This document shows positions 24,406 to 32,921 of a stretch of 64,000 bases of DNA, piece after piece (position 1 is the first letter of the stretch; the number at the start of each line of letters is the position of its first letter). The position numbers were made by a program, and so were the translations under genes. This DNA comes from Brachybacterium halotolerans (lineage in GTDB: Bacteria > Actinomycetota > Actinomycetes > Actinomycetales > Dermabacteraceae), in contig NZ_JAEDAJ010000001.1 in the NCBI RefSeq assembly GCF_016623465.1, forward strand, positions 875,963-939,962, written 5' to 3'. The notes under the pieces were generated by a model. The model did no database searches. It had not been told where the DNA came from and worked only from the letters and a program-made list of their open reading frames with translations.

Positions 24406-26220
24406 ATGCACCGACCCGCACCGCACTCCCCTGCCCGGGACACCCCGTCCCGCGGCGCCGACGCCCGCCCCCTCTCCCACCGACCGTTCTCCCACGGCTC
24501 GTTCTCGCACCGCTCGCTCTCGCACCGCACGCCATCCCGGCGCTCCGTCCTGCTCGGCGCGGGGGCGGGCGCCGCGGGGCTCGCGCTGGCCGGCTGCCAG
24601 GACTCGGGCGGATCCTCGGACGCTGCGGCGAAGACGCCGCAGGTGACGATCTCCGAGTTCGAGAACGCGCGCGGGGACTGGACGATCTGGCAGGTGTCCT
24701 ACGACCTCGAGGACGGCGAGTCGAACCCCGACCTGTACACCGAGGCGACGCAGACGGCGCGGCACGAGGCGCTCGAGGCGAAGAAGGCCGAGGGCGGCTG
24801 GACCGCGCAGAACCCACTGCTGGTGCTCGACCCCTACGGCACCACCCGCACCGGGCTCTACGTGCACTTCGCGGACGACTCGGCGGGCGAGCTCTCCTTC
24901 GTCGACGCCGTCGCCGATGCGAAGGATTTCGCGAAGACCGCCGCGAACCATGCGGAGTCGGGTTTCGAAGGCCTGGTCGTCGGCCTGGTCCCCGGAGCGA
25001 CCAACACCCTCGCCCTCACCTGGCGCCCGAAGAGCGGGAAGGCCGTGCGCGGGTCGCTGAGCATCCGCACGCCCACCACCGCGTCGGGCTACTCCTCGAC
25101 CATCTCGGCCGACGTGAAGGATGCGGAGGCGCTGACCGAGGGCCTGTTCGCCATGTCCGGGATCTCCGGGCCAGGCAACAACTCCTTCCTCATGGACAAC
25201 GCAGGCATCATGCGCGCCGAGCTCGCCTCCACCACCTCCGCCCAGCACCATCTGGTGGTCGAGGACGGCCGCATCGTCACCACCACGGGCAGCGCGCAGG
25301 TCTCGGTGCTGGACCACCTGGGCCACGCCGGCACGATCATCGACCTCGGGAAGCAGTCCGTGCACCACGACCTGGATGTGGTGGGCGACGCCGCGTTCGT
25401 GCTGACCTCTGTCACCAGCAGCGGACGCTCCGAGGACCGGGTGACCCGTGTGGACCTGAGCACGGGAGAGGTCGAGCAGGTGGTCGACCTCCAGAAGGTG
25501 TTCCCCGAGTACGAGAAGCTCGCGCACACCCGCACCAGCGACGAGCTCGGGGACCCGGTCGCGACTGGTGAGGACTGGATCCACATCAACACCCTCCAGA
25601 TCATCGACGACGTCATGTACCTGTCCTCGCGCGAGACCTCCACGGCCTTCGCCCTCGAGAACGCGCTGGACGCCGGATCCACGCCGAGGGTGCGCTGGAT
25701 GCTCGGGGCCGAGGGCCTCTGGGAGGGCACCGGATACGAGGGGAAGTTCCTCGAGCCCTCCGGGTCGATGATCGGCAATGCGGGTCAGCACTCGGTGCAC
25801 CGCGTCGACGACGATTCCCTGCCCGACGGGCAGTTCTACCTGGAGATGTTCAACAACAACTACTGGTACGTGGGCACCCGCAACGAGGTGGACTGGAAGG
25901 ACGAGGTCCCGGACAACGCCTCGACGGACGAGCTCGAGGGCACGAGCCACATGCTGCGCTACCTCGTGGACGAGAACACCTGGAGCTATACCGAGGACCT
26001 CGCGGTCGAGGTGCCCTACTCGTCCGTCGTCTCCAACGTGTTCCGCCTGGGCAGCGCGGGCATCCACGAGAACGCCGTGGTGAACTCCGGGAAGTCCGGC
26101 GTGTTCTCCGAGCGCGACGCGGACGGCGAGGTCCTGGCCTCCTACCGCTACGACACCTCCAACCTGGGCTACCGGGTCTACAAGGACACCTTCGAGGGCT
26201 TCTGGTACGCGGCGTCCTGA
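24406..26220 (+). CDS. Exported aryl-sulfate sulfotransferase-like lipoprotein
   Basis: A 604-residue lipoprotein. Tat-type signal SRRSVLLGAGAGAAGLALAGC with lipidated C64 follows an unusual Ser-His-Arg repeat (about residues 23-45). The mature part matches the arylsulfotransferase (ASST) propeller: KQSVHHDLDVVGDAAFVL, DWIHINTLQIIDDVMYLSSR, GQHSVHRVDDDSLPDG, with the histidines expected in the PAPS-independent active site. ASST moves sulfate between phenols outside the membrane. It is divergent from a glycosidase operon, so sulfated glycans or aglycones are plausible targets. Start ATG 24406 has no RBS. Confidence 0.8.
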   Translation: MHRPAPHSPARDTPSRGADARPLSHRPFSHGSFSHRSLSHRTPSRRSVLLGAGAGAAGLALAGCQDSGGSSDAAAKTPQVTISEFENARGDWTIWQVSYDLEDGESNPDLYTEATQTARHEALEAKKAEGGWTAQNPLLVLDPYGTTRTGLYVHFADDSAGELSFVDAVADAKDFAKTAANHAESGFEGLVVGLVPGATNTLALTWRPKSGKAVRGSLSIRTPTTASGYSSTISADVKDAEALTEGLFAMSGISGPGNNSFLMDNAGIMRAELASTTSAQHHLVVEDGRIVTTTGSAQVSVLDHLGHAGTIIDLGKQSVHHDLDVVGDAAFVLTSVTSSGRSEDRVTRVDLSTGEVEQVVDLQKVFPEYEKLAHTRTSDELGDPVATGEDWIHINTLQIIDDVMYLSSRETSTAFALENALDAGSTPRVRWMLGAEGLWEGTGYEGKFLEPSGSMIGNAGQHSVHRVDDDSLPDGQFYLEMFNNNYWYVGTRNEVDWKDEVPDNASTDELEGTSHMLRYLVDENTWSYTEDLAVEVPYSSVVSNVFRLGSAGIHENAVVNSGKSGVFSERDADGEVLASYRYDTSNLGYRVYKDTFEGFWYAAS

Positions 26221-26237
26221 TCGCCTGATCCCCTGCT

Positions 26238-26258
26238 CCCCCGATCGGCCGACGGGGG
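26238..26258. terminator. GC hairpin between convergent genes
   Basis: CCCCCG and CGGGGG arms (6 bp) enclose ATCGGCCGA, 18 bp after the ASST stop and before the convergent hypothetical gene. There is no U-run, so this is only a terminator-like hairpin. Confidence 0.4.
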
Positions 26259-26326
26259 CACGCGCCGCGCCCGTGCCACAGCCCCTCTCGCTTCGGCACC
26301 TCTCGCAGCGGCCTCTCCAGCGACCC

Positions 26327-27331
26327 CTACCGCGGGAATGTCTCCCGCACGTCTCGTCGGTCGTCCTCCTCCTGCTGACGACGCAGTGCCAGGAGAGCGA
26401 CCGCTGTGCGCACGGGTCGCGGCGCCCGGAACACGATGCCCGACCGCCCGAGCTCGGAGACACCGAGGATCCCGTAGGCCTGGAGCAGGAAGAGGTCCCT
26501 CTGCGCGTCGGCGAGATGGGCGAGCGCCTGCAGATCCACCTCGCCTCGGCATTCGTCGATCGGGACCCGAGTGATCGCGGAGTTCGCGCCGATGCCCCGG
26601 AAGAGACGCGCGATCGCGGCCTCGTCGAGGCACCCGTCGGCAGGGAGTTCCGGCAATGTGACGCCGTCCTCGCAGGTCGCGGCGAGCAGGGACTCGAGCA
26701 GGAGGCCCGTGTCACGGAATCCCCCGTGCCCGGGGCAGCAGCGGCTGAGGACATGCAGCAGTTCGGCGATCGCCAGGACGCCGTCGACCTCGCCGTCCAG
26801 CTCCCCCAGCGGCTCGTCGGCCTCGTCGAGCGCCCCTCGGACCCTGCGGCGCTCCGCACTGCAGCGGCGCACCCTGCGGCTGTCGTCCTCGACGAGCACG
26901 CCCAGGTTCAGCAGCACGACCCACGGCCCGAACAGCTCGGGGATCTCCCGCAGCCGACCGCCGGGGCGGACGATCCCGGCCCGCTGCTTGAGCTCGCGGA
27001 CCGCGGCATTGGGCAGCACTCCGCTGTCGGTGAGGGGCCGCCCGTCGCCGACGTAGTCGCGCAGCAGCCGGCAGCGCTGGACGAAGGGGATCGCGGCCGC
27101 CTGCCGGACCCACTCGAGGTCGTCGATCTCCTCCTCCTCGAGAAGGGAGGACGTCGGAGGCAGGAACCACGGCGTCGCGACGTCGTCCTCGAAGGGACGC
27201 GCCTCACCACCCTCCCACCAGGTGCGGCCGCAGGGATGGCCCTCCCAGAAGTCGGCGTCCTCGGCGCCGGAGATGCGGTCGGCGTCCTCGGAGTCGGCGG
27301 GGTCCATGGGTGCGTGCGTCGTGTGCGTCAT
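26327..27331 (-). CDS. Hypothetical protein, possible paralogue of the protein at 35651-37171
   Basis: A 334-residue protein with no recognised family, signal peptide or membrane segment. It is Glu/Asp-rich at the N-terminus (SSLLEEEEIDDLEWVRQAAA). The core VPFVxx-type segment AIPFVQRCRLLRDYVGDGRPLTDSGVLPNAAV and ELFGPWVVLLNLGVLVEDDSRRVRRC has the same layout as the protein at 35651-37171, suggesting a lineage-specific paralogue pair. The segments look like helical, winged-helix-like modules, but I cannot assign a function. ATG 27331 is chosen because upstream codons lack protein-like character. It is divergent from the HNH gene. Confidence 0.7.
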   Translation of the reverse strand: MTHTTHAPMDPADSEDADRISGAEDADFWEGHPCGRTWWEGGEARPFEDDVATPWFLPPTSSLLEEEEIDDLEWVRQAAAIPFVQRCRLLRDYVGDGRPLTDSGVLPNAAVRELKQRAGIVRPGGRLREIPELFGPWVVLLNLGVLVEDDSRRVRRCSAERRRVRGALDEADEPLGELDGEVDGVLAIAELLHVLSRCCPGHGGFRDTGLLLESLLAATCEDGVTLPELPADGCLDEAAIARLFRGIGANSAITRVPIDECRGEVDLQALAHLADAQRDLFLLQAYGILGVSELGRSGIVFRAPRPVRTAVALLALRRQQEEDDRRDVRETFPR

Positions 27332-27607
27332 GGCCCGAGACTCCCCGCCTCCGTCGGCGACCGCGAGGGGCTGACGAGGAATGTGGACAGCGGAGCGCTG
27401 GGGAGGAACGGCTGCCCCGCCCTGCAGAAGAGAGCACGACAGGGCACGACGAAACGCCATCTCCTCGGGGAACACCCAGACGACACGCGGGGGACGAGTG
27501 CGCGAAATCGGTTGATTCCGGCACCCCGACGCGCAACGATGCAAGCGTGTCCCGCGGGAATCCACTCGCGCGGGCGCACCGCCGCACGGCGGCAGGAGGT
27601 GGCAGCG

Positions 27608-28144
27608 ATGTCCGTGGTGAAGGTCTTCAACAAGGGGTACGACCCGGCGACCGGGATCGGCGAGCTGCTGCACACGACCTCGGTCCGGCACGCGTTCGGG
27701 ATGATCCGGCGCGGCGTCGCGGACCCCGTCGAGCTGACTCTGGCCGGCGATGACATCGTCCCCATGGCCCTGGAGCTGACGCGCGAGCTGAGCGGCGCAT
27801 GGGTCGAGGGCGAGGGCCGCCGCTCCGTCGGCTTCTCCTTCCGTGCCGTCCACGAGCGCGACCACTGGACCTGCGCCTACTGCGGGCGCAGCGTCTCCAA
27901 GACGCCACCCTGCTCCGCGCTGCTGGCCACCGTCGACCACATCATGCCGGTCTCCCGCGGCGGCGCCTCGAGCTGGACGAACCTGGTCTCCGCCTGCCGC
28001 GAGTGCAACGGGCGCAAGGCCGACCGCACGCCCGAGGAGGCAGGCATGCCCCTGCGCTTCGGACCCTACGATCCCGCCGTCGCCTACCGCGTGGGCGGGC
28101 ACGTCGAGGTGATCCCCGGGATCCGCGAGGCGCTCGCGGCCTGA
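27608..28144 (+). CDS. HNH endonuclease-domain protein
   Basis: A 178-residue protein with a Zn-binding HNH domain: RDHWTCAYCGRSVSKTPP, VDHIMPVSRGGASSWTNLVSACRECNGRKADRTPEEAG. The CxxC...CxxC pairs and the DHI...N...N residues are complete. An N-terminal beta-rich segment (VVKVFNKGYDPATGIG...) is typical of the widespread actinobacterial HNH family of unknown role, in which the pair MSVVKVFNKGY/HNH is conserved. AGGAGGT lies 7 nt before ATG 27608. There is no methylase or phage gene beside it, so a housekeeping repair role is as likely as restriction. Confidence 0.85.
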   Translation: MSVVKVFNKGYDPATGIGELLHTTSVRHAFGMIRRGVADPVELTLAGDDIVPMALELTRELSGAWVEGEGRRSVGFSFRAVHERDHWTCAYCGRSVSKTPPCSALLATVDHIMPVSRGGASSWTNLVSACRECNGRKADRTPEEAGMPLRFGPYDPAVAYRVGGHVEVIPGIREALAA

Positions 28145-28160
28145 GGGACGCCTGCGCCGG

Positions 28161-29207
28161 CTACACCCGCTCGACCGGCTCCACCCGCCCCGTCCCCGCG
28201 CTGCGACGGGCGGCATCGAGCACGGCGAGCACGGCCACGCCCTCGTCGGCCGGCGAGGGGGCGGGTCCGTCGCCCGCGCAGGCGCGCGCGAACTGCTCGT
28301 AGAAGGCGAAGTAGGCGCCCTGGGCGGAAGCGACCCGCTCCTCTCCCTCCGCGGTGCGGAGCACTCCCGCGTTCTCGGGCATGTCATACCCCCAGCCCAC
28401 ACGGTCCGCAGCGGGATCCTCACCCGCGAACACCGCCTGCGCCTGGACGTCGGCGCTCGTCACCGCGTACGAGCCCCGTGCACCGTAGGCCCGCAGGGTC
28501 CGCTCCGCGAGATGGTTCAGCTTGCTCGAGGAGACGTACGAGCGCACGCCCGAGGCGTGCTGGAGATCGAGCACGAACGAGGCATCCGTGCGACCCTCGG
28601 GAAGGTCGACGTGATCGAGGTGCGCGTGGACCGCCGCCACCGGCCCCAGCAGCCACATCATCTGGTCCACGAGGTGGGTGCCGAGATCGCGCAGGAGACC
28701 ACCGTCCGGGCCGGCCTCGAGCAGGAGCGGCTCGTCGAGGTCGAAGCGGGAGTGCACGCGCCACAGCTCACCCAGCCGCCCGCTATCCAGGACACCGCGG
28801 AGGGTGCGCAGGTCGGCGTCGAATCGCCGGTTGTGGAAGACAGAGAGCATCACCCCGGCGTCGTCGGCCGCGCGGGCGAGCTCTCTCGCGGCGGGAGCCG
28901 CGGGGGTGAACGGCTTGTCCGCGACCACGTGGACGCCCGCCGCGATCGCCTCCAGGACCAGGTCGCGACGGGTCGCCGGCGGCGTGGTGATGGTGACGGC
29001 GTCGACACCGGGCGTGAGCGCACCGGAGCCGAGCATCTCCGCCAGGCTCCCGTAGATCGGAGTGCCCGGCAGATCCTCTCGCACCCGGGCACGCGTGGTC
29101 TCCGCTCGGGCGACCACACCTGCGAGCTCGACTCCGTCTGCCGCCCGGATGAACGGGGCGTGGAAGTACCTGCCGCCGACTCCGTAGCCCACCAGTCCCC
29201 ATCGCAT
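28161..29207 (-). CDS. Gfo/Idh/MocA-family oxidoreductase
   Basis: A 348-residue NAD(P)-dependent dehydrogenase. The nucleotide-binding start is RWGLVGYGVGGRYFHAPF, followed by the family DKP motif in VHVVADKPFTPAA and a second domain with RDLGTHLVDQMMWLLG holding the catalytic His. These enzymes oxidise sugars or inositols, and the substrate cannot be read from sequence. It lies downstream of the ROK regulator gene on the same strand and near a carbohydrate ABC operon, so it probably handles an imported sugar. AGGAGGG precedes ATG 29207. Confidence 0.88.
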   Translation of the reverse strand: MRWGLVGYGVGGRYFHAPFIRAADGVELAGVVARAETTRARVREDLPGTPIYGSLAEMLGSGALTPGVDAVTITTPPATRRDLVLEAIAAGVHVVADKPFTPAAPAARELARAADDAGVMLSVFHNRRFDADLRTLRGVLDSGRLGELWRVHSRFDLDEPLLLEAGPDGGLLRDLGTHLVDQMMWLLGPVAAVHAHLDHVDLPEGRTDASFVLDLQHASGVRSYVSSSKLNHLAERTLRAYGARGSYAVTSADVQAQAVFAGEDPAADRVGWGYDMPENAGVLRTAEGEERVASAQGAYFAFYEQFARACAGDGPAPSPADEGVAVLAVLDAARRSAGTGRVEPVERV

Positions 29208-29218
29208 ATGCCCTCCTC

Positions 29219-29242
29219 TGTCCGAACAAGTTTGTCCGAACA
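29219..29242. promoter_or_regulatory. Direct repeat TGTCCGAACA x2, candidate operator
   Basis: Two perfect 10 bp copies of TGTCCGAACA are spaced 14 bp start to start, about 12 bp upstream of the oxidoreductase ATG. ACAA-2-TTGT sits at their junction. The position suits a repressor site for the oxidoreductase gene. Its binder is unknown. Confidence 0.5.
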
Positions 29243-29275
29243 TAGTAGGAAGGGCGCGATCGACAGAAGCCTGTC

Positions 29276-30514
29276 TCAGACCGGCGCACCCGGCGCGAGT
29301 CCTCGCGCCTCGCGGTCCGCCCCCGCCGGCAGGAAGTCCAGCGGCTCCTCGCGGATGCGGGAGAGGGCGAACTCGATCGCGCCGCACACGATGACGTCCC
29401 GGCCGAGCGTGCTCGCGACCAGCTCCGGGAACGGCGGGAAGAAGTCGGCCTCGAGCACGGAGCGCGCATGCCCGAGCACCGGGCCGACCGAGGGGGCGAA
29501 GCCTCCGGCGATCACGATCCTCTCGACGTCCAGCAGGCTCTCCAGCGCCACGGCCACATGTGCGAGGCGATCACCGAGTCGCCGCACGATGCCCGAGGCC
29601 AGGACATCGCCGTCGGCCGCCGCGGCCATCACCTGCTCGGCATCGAGATCCGCAGGGTCGTGCGCGCGCAGCGTCGACGGGGCATCGCTGCGCGCGAGCT
29701 CTCCGACCGCCCAGCGGCGGGCGAGGGCGCCGAGCCCATCGACCGCTCCGGCATCGGGGTCGTCCCCCGCGATGAGGGTCAGGAAGCGCATCTCGCCGGC
29801 GCCGCCGCGACTGCCCCGCAGCAGGCGGCCGTCGACGATGAGGCCCGCACCGAAGCGCTCTCCCGTGAGCAGAGCGGCCATGTGCGCCCGAGGGCCGTGG
29901 GCATGCTCGGCGATCGCGGCGAGGTTCGCATCGTTCTCGATGACGACGCTGCCTGCGAGGTGATCCTGGAAGCCGGCGTTCATGATGCCCCAGAAGGCGC
30001 CGTCGTCGTCCGGCGAGCGCCCCTCGGCATCGACAGGGGCCGGAATGCCGACGACGGTGAGCAGCAGTGCGTCCTCGCTGCGGCCCGCCTGCTCGAGGAC
30101 CTCGTCCACGAGCTCGCGCACGAGAGCGACTCGCCCGTCGCGATCGACCTCGGAGGGGTCCACGTGTCGGCGGCCGCGGCCCAGGACCGCACCGCGCAGG
30201 TCCGCCGCGATGGCCGCGAAGCCCTGCTCCCCCGCATCCACGCCGACCACCACGCCGGCGTCCTCACGCAGTCGGTAGCGGCGAGCGGGCCGGCCCCGGG
30301 TGGACAGTCCCGCGGCGCGCGAATCGGCGACCTCCTCGAGCCAACCCGCAGCCACGAGGTCCCCGCACACGCCGAGCACCGTGGCCCGCGTCAGGCCGCT
30401 CGCGGACATCGCCTCCGCCGCGGTGAACTCGCCGCTGGCCAGGGCGAACCGCAGCAGCTCGCCACTGTTGATGTGCCGCAGGAGACGCGGTGATCGAGCG
30501 GAGCCTGCGGACAT
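29276..30514 (-). CDS. ROK-family transcriptional repressor
   Basis: A 412-residue regulator with an N-terminal MarR-like winged helix (LRHINSGELLRFALASGEFTAAEAMSASGLTRATVLGVCGDLV) and a C-terminal ROK domain (VVVGVDAGEQGFAAIAADLRG, VVIENDANLAAIAEHAHG, GERFGAGLIVDGRLLRGSRGGAGE). The ROK zinc motif (CxCGxxGCxE) is missing, and the region after GGAGEMRF has no cysteine, so sugar sensing may differ from NagC or XylR. It is divergent from the ABC sugar operon, with a clear inverted-repeat operator between. ATG 30514 is chosen from alignment of the HTH. Confidence 0.9.
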   Translation of the reverse strand: MSAGSARSPRLLRHINSGELLRFALASGEFTAAEAMSASGLTRATVLGVCGDLVAAGWLEEVADSRAAGLSTRGRPARRYRLREDAGVVVGVDAGEQGFAAIAADLRGAVLGRGRRHVDPSEVDRDGRVALVRELVDEVLEQAGRSEDALLLTVVGIPAPVDAEGRSPDDDGAFWGIMNAGFQDHLAGSVVIENDANLAAIAEHAHGPRAHMAALLTGERFGAGLIVDGRLLRGSRGGAGEMRFLTLIAGDDPDAGAVDGLGALARRWAVGELARSDAPSTLRAHDPADLDAEQVMAAAADGDVLASGIVRRLGDRLAHVAVALESLLDVERIVIAGGFAPSVGPVLGHARSVLEADFFPPFPELVASTLGRDVIVCGAIEFALSRIREEPLDFLPAGADREARGLAPGAPV

Positions 30515-30517
30515 GCC

Positions 30518-30546
30518 TTGACAGTACCGGAGCACCTCCACATAAT
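30518..30546 (+). promoter_or_regulatory. Strong sigma-A type promoter of the carbohydrate ABC operon
   Basis: TTGACA (30518-30523), a 17 bp spacer, then CATAAT (30541-30546). This is nearly consensus and the best promoter in the window. The ROK gene's ATG lies only a few bases away on the other strand. Confidence 0.75.
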
Positions 30547-30557
30547 TCATGCAGGCC

Positions 30558-30580
30558 GTAAATCTATGTTCTATATTTAC
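30558..30580. promoter_or_regulatory. Inverted-repeat operator, probably for the divergent ROK repressor
   Basis: Arms GTAAATCTA and TATATTTAC (8 of 9 paired) flank the centre TGTTC. The site starts 11 bp after the -10 box and so covers the expected transcription start. AT-rich dyads with GTAAA/TTTAC arms are typical of ROK repressors, and the regulator gene is adjacent. Binding is inferred. Confidence 0.65.
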
Positions 30581-30645
30581 TGGGTCGACGAGTGGCGAGC
30601 CTGCAGAGAGCGGCTCGCTCACACCATCCCTCGAAGGAGACGCAG

Positions 30646-31929
30646 ATGTCCCCCTCCTCCCCACCCCGCTCGCCGCTGAGCCGTCGCGGACTGCTGGCCG
30701 CCGGCGGCCTGCTCGCCGCCGCGGGCCTCGCCGGATGCGGCGGGAACGGCGGATCAGGCGGGTCCAGCGGATCCGTGATCTTCTACCAGTCCAAGCGCGA
30801 GGCCATCCAGTACTTCGACGACCTCCTGGGGACGTTCCGCAAGGAGCACCAGGACATCAGCGTGGTCCATGACATCGCCACGAACCTCTCGGCGAGCTTC
30901 GTGCGCAAGAACCCGCCGGACATCGCCTGCCAGAACTACAACCTCGAGATGGCGCGGTTCATGGAGCGCGGCGCCCTCTCCGACCTCGCGGACATGCCGG
31001 AGGCCGTGCTGATCAGGGACGACGTCCAGGAGCTCGTGAACTGGTACCCCGGCTACGAGGGCCGCACCTCGGTGATCCCGTTCTCCGTCGCGGGCGCCGC
31101 GGTGATCTACAACCGCCGCATCTTCGAGGAGCAGCACCTCGAGATCCCCACCACCTGGGACGAGTTCACCGAGGTCTGCGAGAAGCTCCAGAAGGCCGAC
31201 ATCACCCCGATCTACGGCACCTTCGGGGACCCGTGGACCGTCAGCCAGGGCCTGTTCGACTACACCATCGGCGGGATGATGGACGTGCGCGGCTTCTTCC
31301 AGCGCGTGAACGAGCTGGGCGAGGACGTCGGCCCCGACTCCGACACCTCCTTCCAGAAGGACATGCTGAAGCCCATCGAGCGGATGCTCGTCCTCAAGAA
31401 GTACCACCAGGACGATGCGGCCTCCCGCTTCTACGGCGACGGCAACACGGCCATGGGCAACGGCGAGGCCGCGATGCTCCTGCAGGGGCCGTGGGCGCTC
31501 GCCGAGATCGAGAAGGCAGGCAGCACGGAGGATCTCTCCTGCTTCCCGCTGCCCGTGACCGACGATCCCGCCGACCTCAAGATCCGCGTGAACATCGACC
31601 TCTCGCTGTGGATCCCCGAGGGTGCGGACCGCAAGGACGAAGCGCGCGAGCTCCTCTCGTTCCTGATGACGCCCGAGGTCATGGACCCCTACAACAAGGC
31701 GCTGCTGGCGATGGGCACCACCAAGGACGCCCCGCCCGCGAAGGACCCCCGGATCGCGCCGATGCAGAAGTACTACGACGACGCCGCCTTCTACCAGGGC
31801 GCCTCGCAGTTCATCCCCACCACGATCCCCTTCACGAACTATCTGCAGTCGATCCTGTTCGGCGCGGACCCGAAGACGATCCTCGCGAAGGTCGACAACG
31901 ACTTCGCGAGCCTCGCCTACCGCTCCTGA
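30646..31929 (+). CDS. Carbohydrate ABC transporter substrate-binding lipoprotein
   Basis: A 427-residue family 1 extracellular solute-binding protein. A Tat-type signal (SRRGLLAAGGLLAAAGLAGC, R13-R14, lipidated C31) anchors it outside the membrane. Mature motifs are VIFYQSKREAIQYFDDLLGTF, GRTSVIPFSVAGAAVIYNRRIFEE and GNGEAAMLLQGPWALAEI. It is the first gene of a four-gene operon with two permeases and a GH13 glucosidase, so an alpha-glucoside or similar oligosaccharide is likely. GAAGGAG precedes ATG 30646. No ATPase gene is present, as is usual where a shared MsiK-type ATPase serves several importers. Confidence 0.92.
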   Translation: MSPSSPPRSPLSRRGLLAAGGLLAAAGLAGCGGNGGSGGSSGSVIFYQSKREAIQYFDDLLGTFRKEHQDISVVHDIATNLSASFVRKNPPDIACQNYNLEMARFMERGALSDLADMPEAVLIRDDVQELVNWYPGYEGRTSVIPFSVAGAAVIYNRRIFEEQHLEIPTTWDEFTEVCEKLQKADITPIYGTFGDPWTVSQGLFDYTIGGMMDVRGFFQRVNELGEDVGPDSDTSFQKDMLKPIERMLVLKKYHQDDAASRFYGDGNTAMGNGEAAMLLQGPWALAEIEKAGSTEDLSCFPLPVTDDPADLKIRVNIDLSLWIPEGADRKDEARELLSFLMTPEVMDPYNKALLAMGTTKDAPPAKDPRIAPMQKYYDDAAFYQGASQFIPTTIPFTNYLQSILFGADPKTILAKVDNDFASLAYRS

Positions 31930-31961
31930 CCCCTCCCCTCGACACGCAAGGACACCGCACC

Positions 31962-32921
31962 ATGTCAACGACGACATCCACCGTCGCCGACCCCTCCACG
32001 GGGTCCGCCGACACCACGCGGAAGCGCGGGGCCCGCAGGGACAGCCGCAGCCGAAGCACCCGCCGCGTCGATCCCGTCTACTACCTGTTCCTCTTCCCGG
32101 CGCTCGCGATCTTCACCCTCGCGATCACCCTGCCGGCCGTGCTCGGCTTCGCCTACTCCTTCACGAACTCGATCGGGTTCGGCGACTGGGAGTTCATCGG
32201 CCTGCGCAACTACGTGGCGATGTTCCGCGACCAGGGCATCGTCTCGGCCTACCTGTTCACGCTCGGATTCGCGCTGGTCACCGTGGTCGTCGTGAACGTG
32301 CTCGCGTTCATCCTCGCCCTGGGCCTGACCTCGCGGATCCGCCTGCAGGCGGCGTTGCGCACGGTGTTCGTGCTGCCGATGGTGATCTCCGGGATCATCA
32401 TCGCCTTCGTCTTCAAGTTCCTGTTCTCCACGACGCTGCCCAGCATCGGCTCGGCGTTGGGCATCGAGTCGCTGTCCAGCTCGATCCTCGCGGACGAGTC
32501 GCTGGCCTGGATCGCGATCGTCGTCGTCACCGCCTGGTCGACGATCCCCTCGACGATGCTCATCTACATCGCGGGCCTGGTGACGATCCCCGACGAGGTC
32601 TACGAGGCCGCGTCGATCGACGGCGCCGGGCCCGCGAAGCGGCTGTGGAACATCACCCTGCCGCTGGTCTCCGGGTTCATCGTCATCAACACGATCCTGG
32701 GCTTCAAGAACTACCTCAACGCCTACGACATCGTCGTGGGCCTCACCGACGGAGGCCCCGGCACCGCGACCCGCACGGTCGCCATGTCGATCTTCAAGGG
32801 CTTCACCGGCGGCGACTACGGCTACCAGATGGCCAACGCCTTCGTCTTCTTCCTCATCAGCATCGTCATCGCGGTCATCCAGCTGAGCATCACCCGCGGG
32901 AAAGCGAGCTTCGGAGCATGA
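31962..32921 (+). CDS. Carbohydrate ABC transporter permease (MalF type)
   Basis: A 319-residue permease with six predicted membrane segments after a basic cytoplasmic N-terminus (RKRGARRDSRSRSTRRVDP). The EAA loop is YEAASIDGAGPAKRLWNITLPLV, and VGLTDGGPGTATRTVAM is the MalF-type periplasmic-side signature. Its stop overlaps the next ATG (ATGA, 32918-32921). It pairs with the MalG-type permease that follows. Confidence 0.92.
   Translation: MSTTTSTVADPSTGSADTTRKRGARRDSRSRSTRRVDPVYYLFLFPALAIFTLAITLPAVLGFAYSFTNSIGFGDWEFIGLRNYVAMFRDQGIVSAYLFTLGFALVTVVVVNVLAFILALGLTSRIRLQAALRTVFVLPMVISGIIIAFVFKFLFSTTLPSIGSALGIESLSSSILADESLAWIAIVVVTAWSTIPSTMLIYIAGLVTIPDEVYEAASIDGAGPAKRLWNITLPLVSGFIVINTILGFKNYLNAYDIVVGLTDGGPGTATRTVAMSIFKGFTGGDYGYQMANAFVFFLISIVIAVIQLSITRGKASFGA

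Noticed and set aside
22287-25571. A very long open frame on the plus strand across the GH2, GH127 start and arylsulfotransferase genes
   Set aside because: It is antisense or out of frame to clear enzymes, Arg/Gly/Ala-rich and has no family motif; long shadow frames are expected in high-GC DNA.
27608-28144. HNH protein as a phage-defence restriction enzyme
   Set aside because: The N-terminal MSVVKVFNKGY form is a common chromosomal actinobacterial family without adjacent defence genes, so defence is not supported.
29276-30493. Large plus-strand frames opposite the Gfo/Idh and ROK genes
   Set aside because: Composition is skewed to Arg/Gly/Ala and they oppose genes with clear domain motifs.
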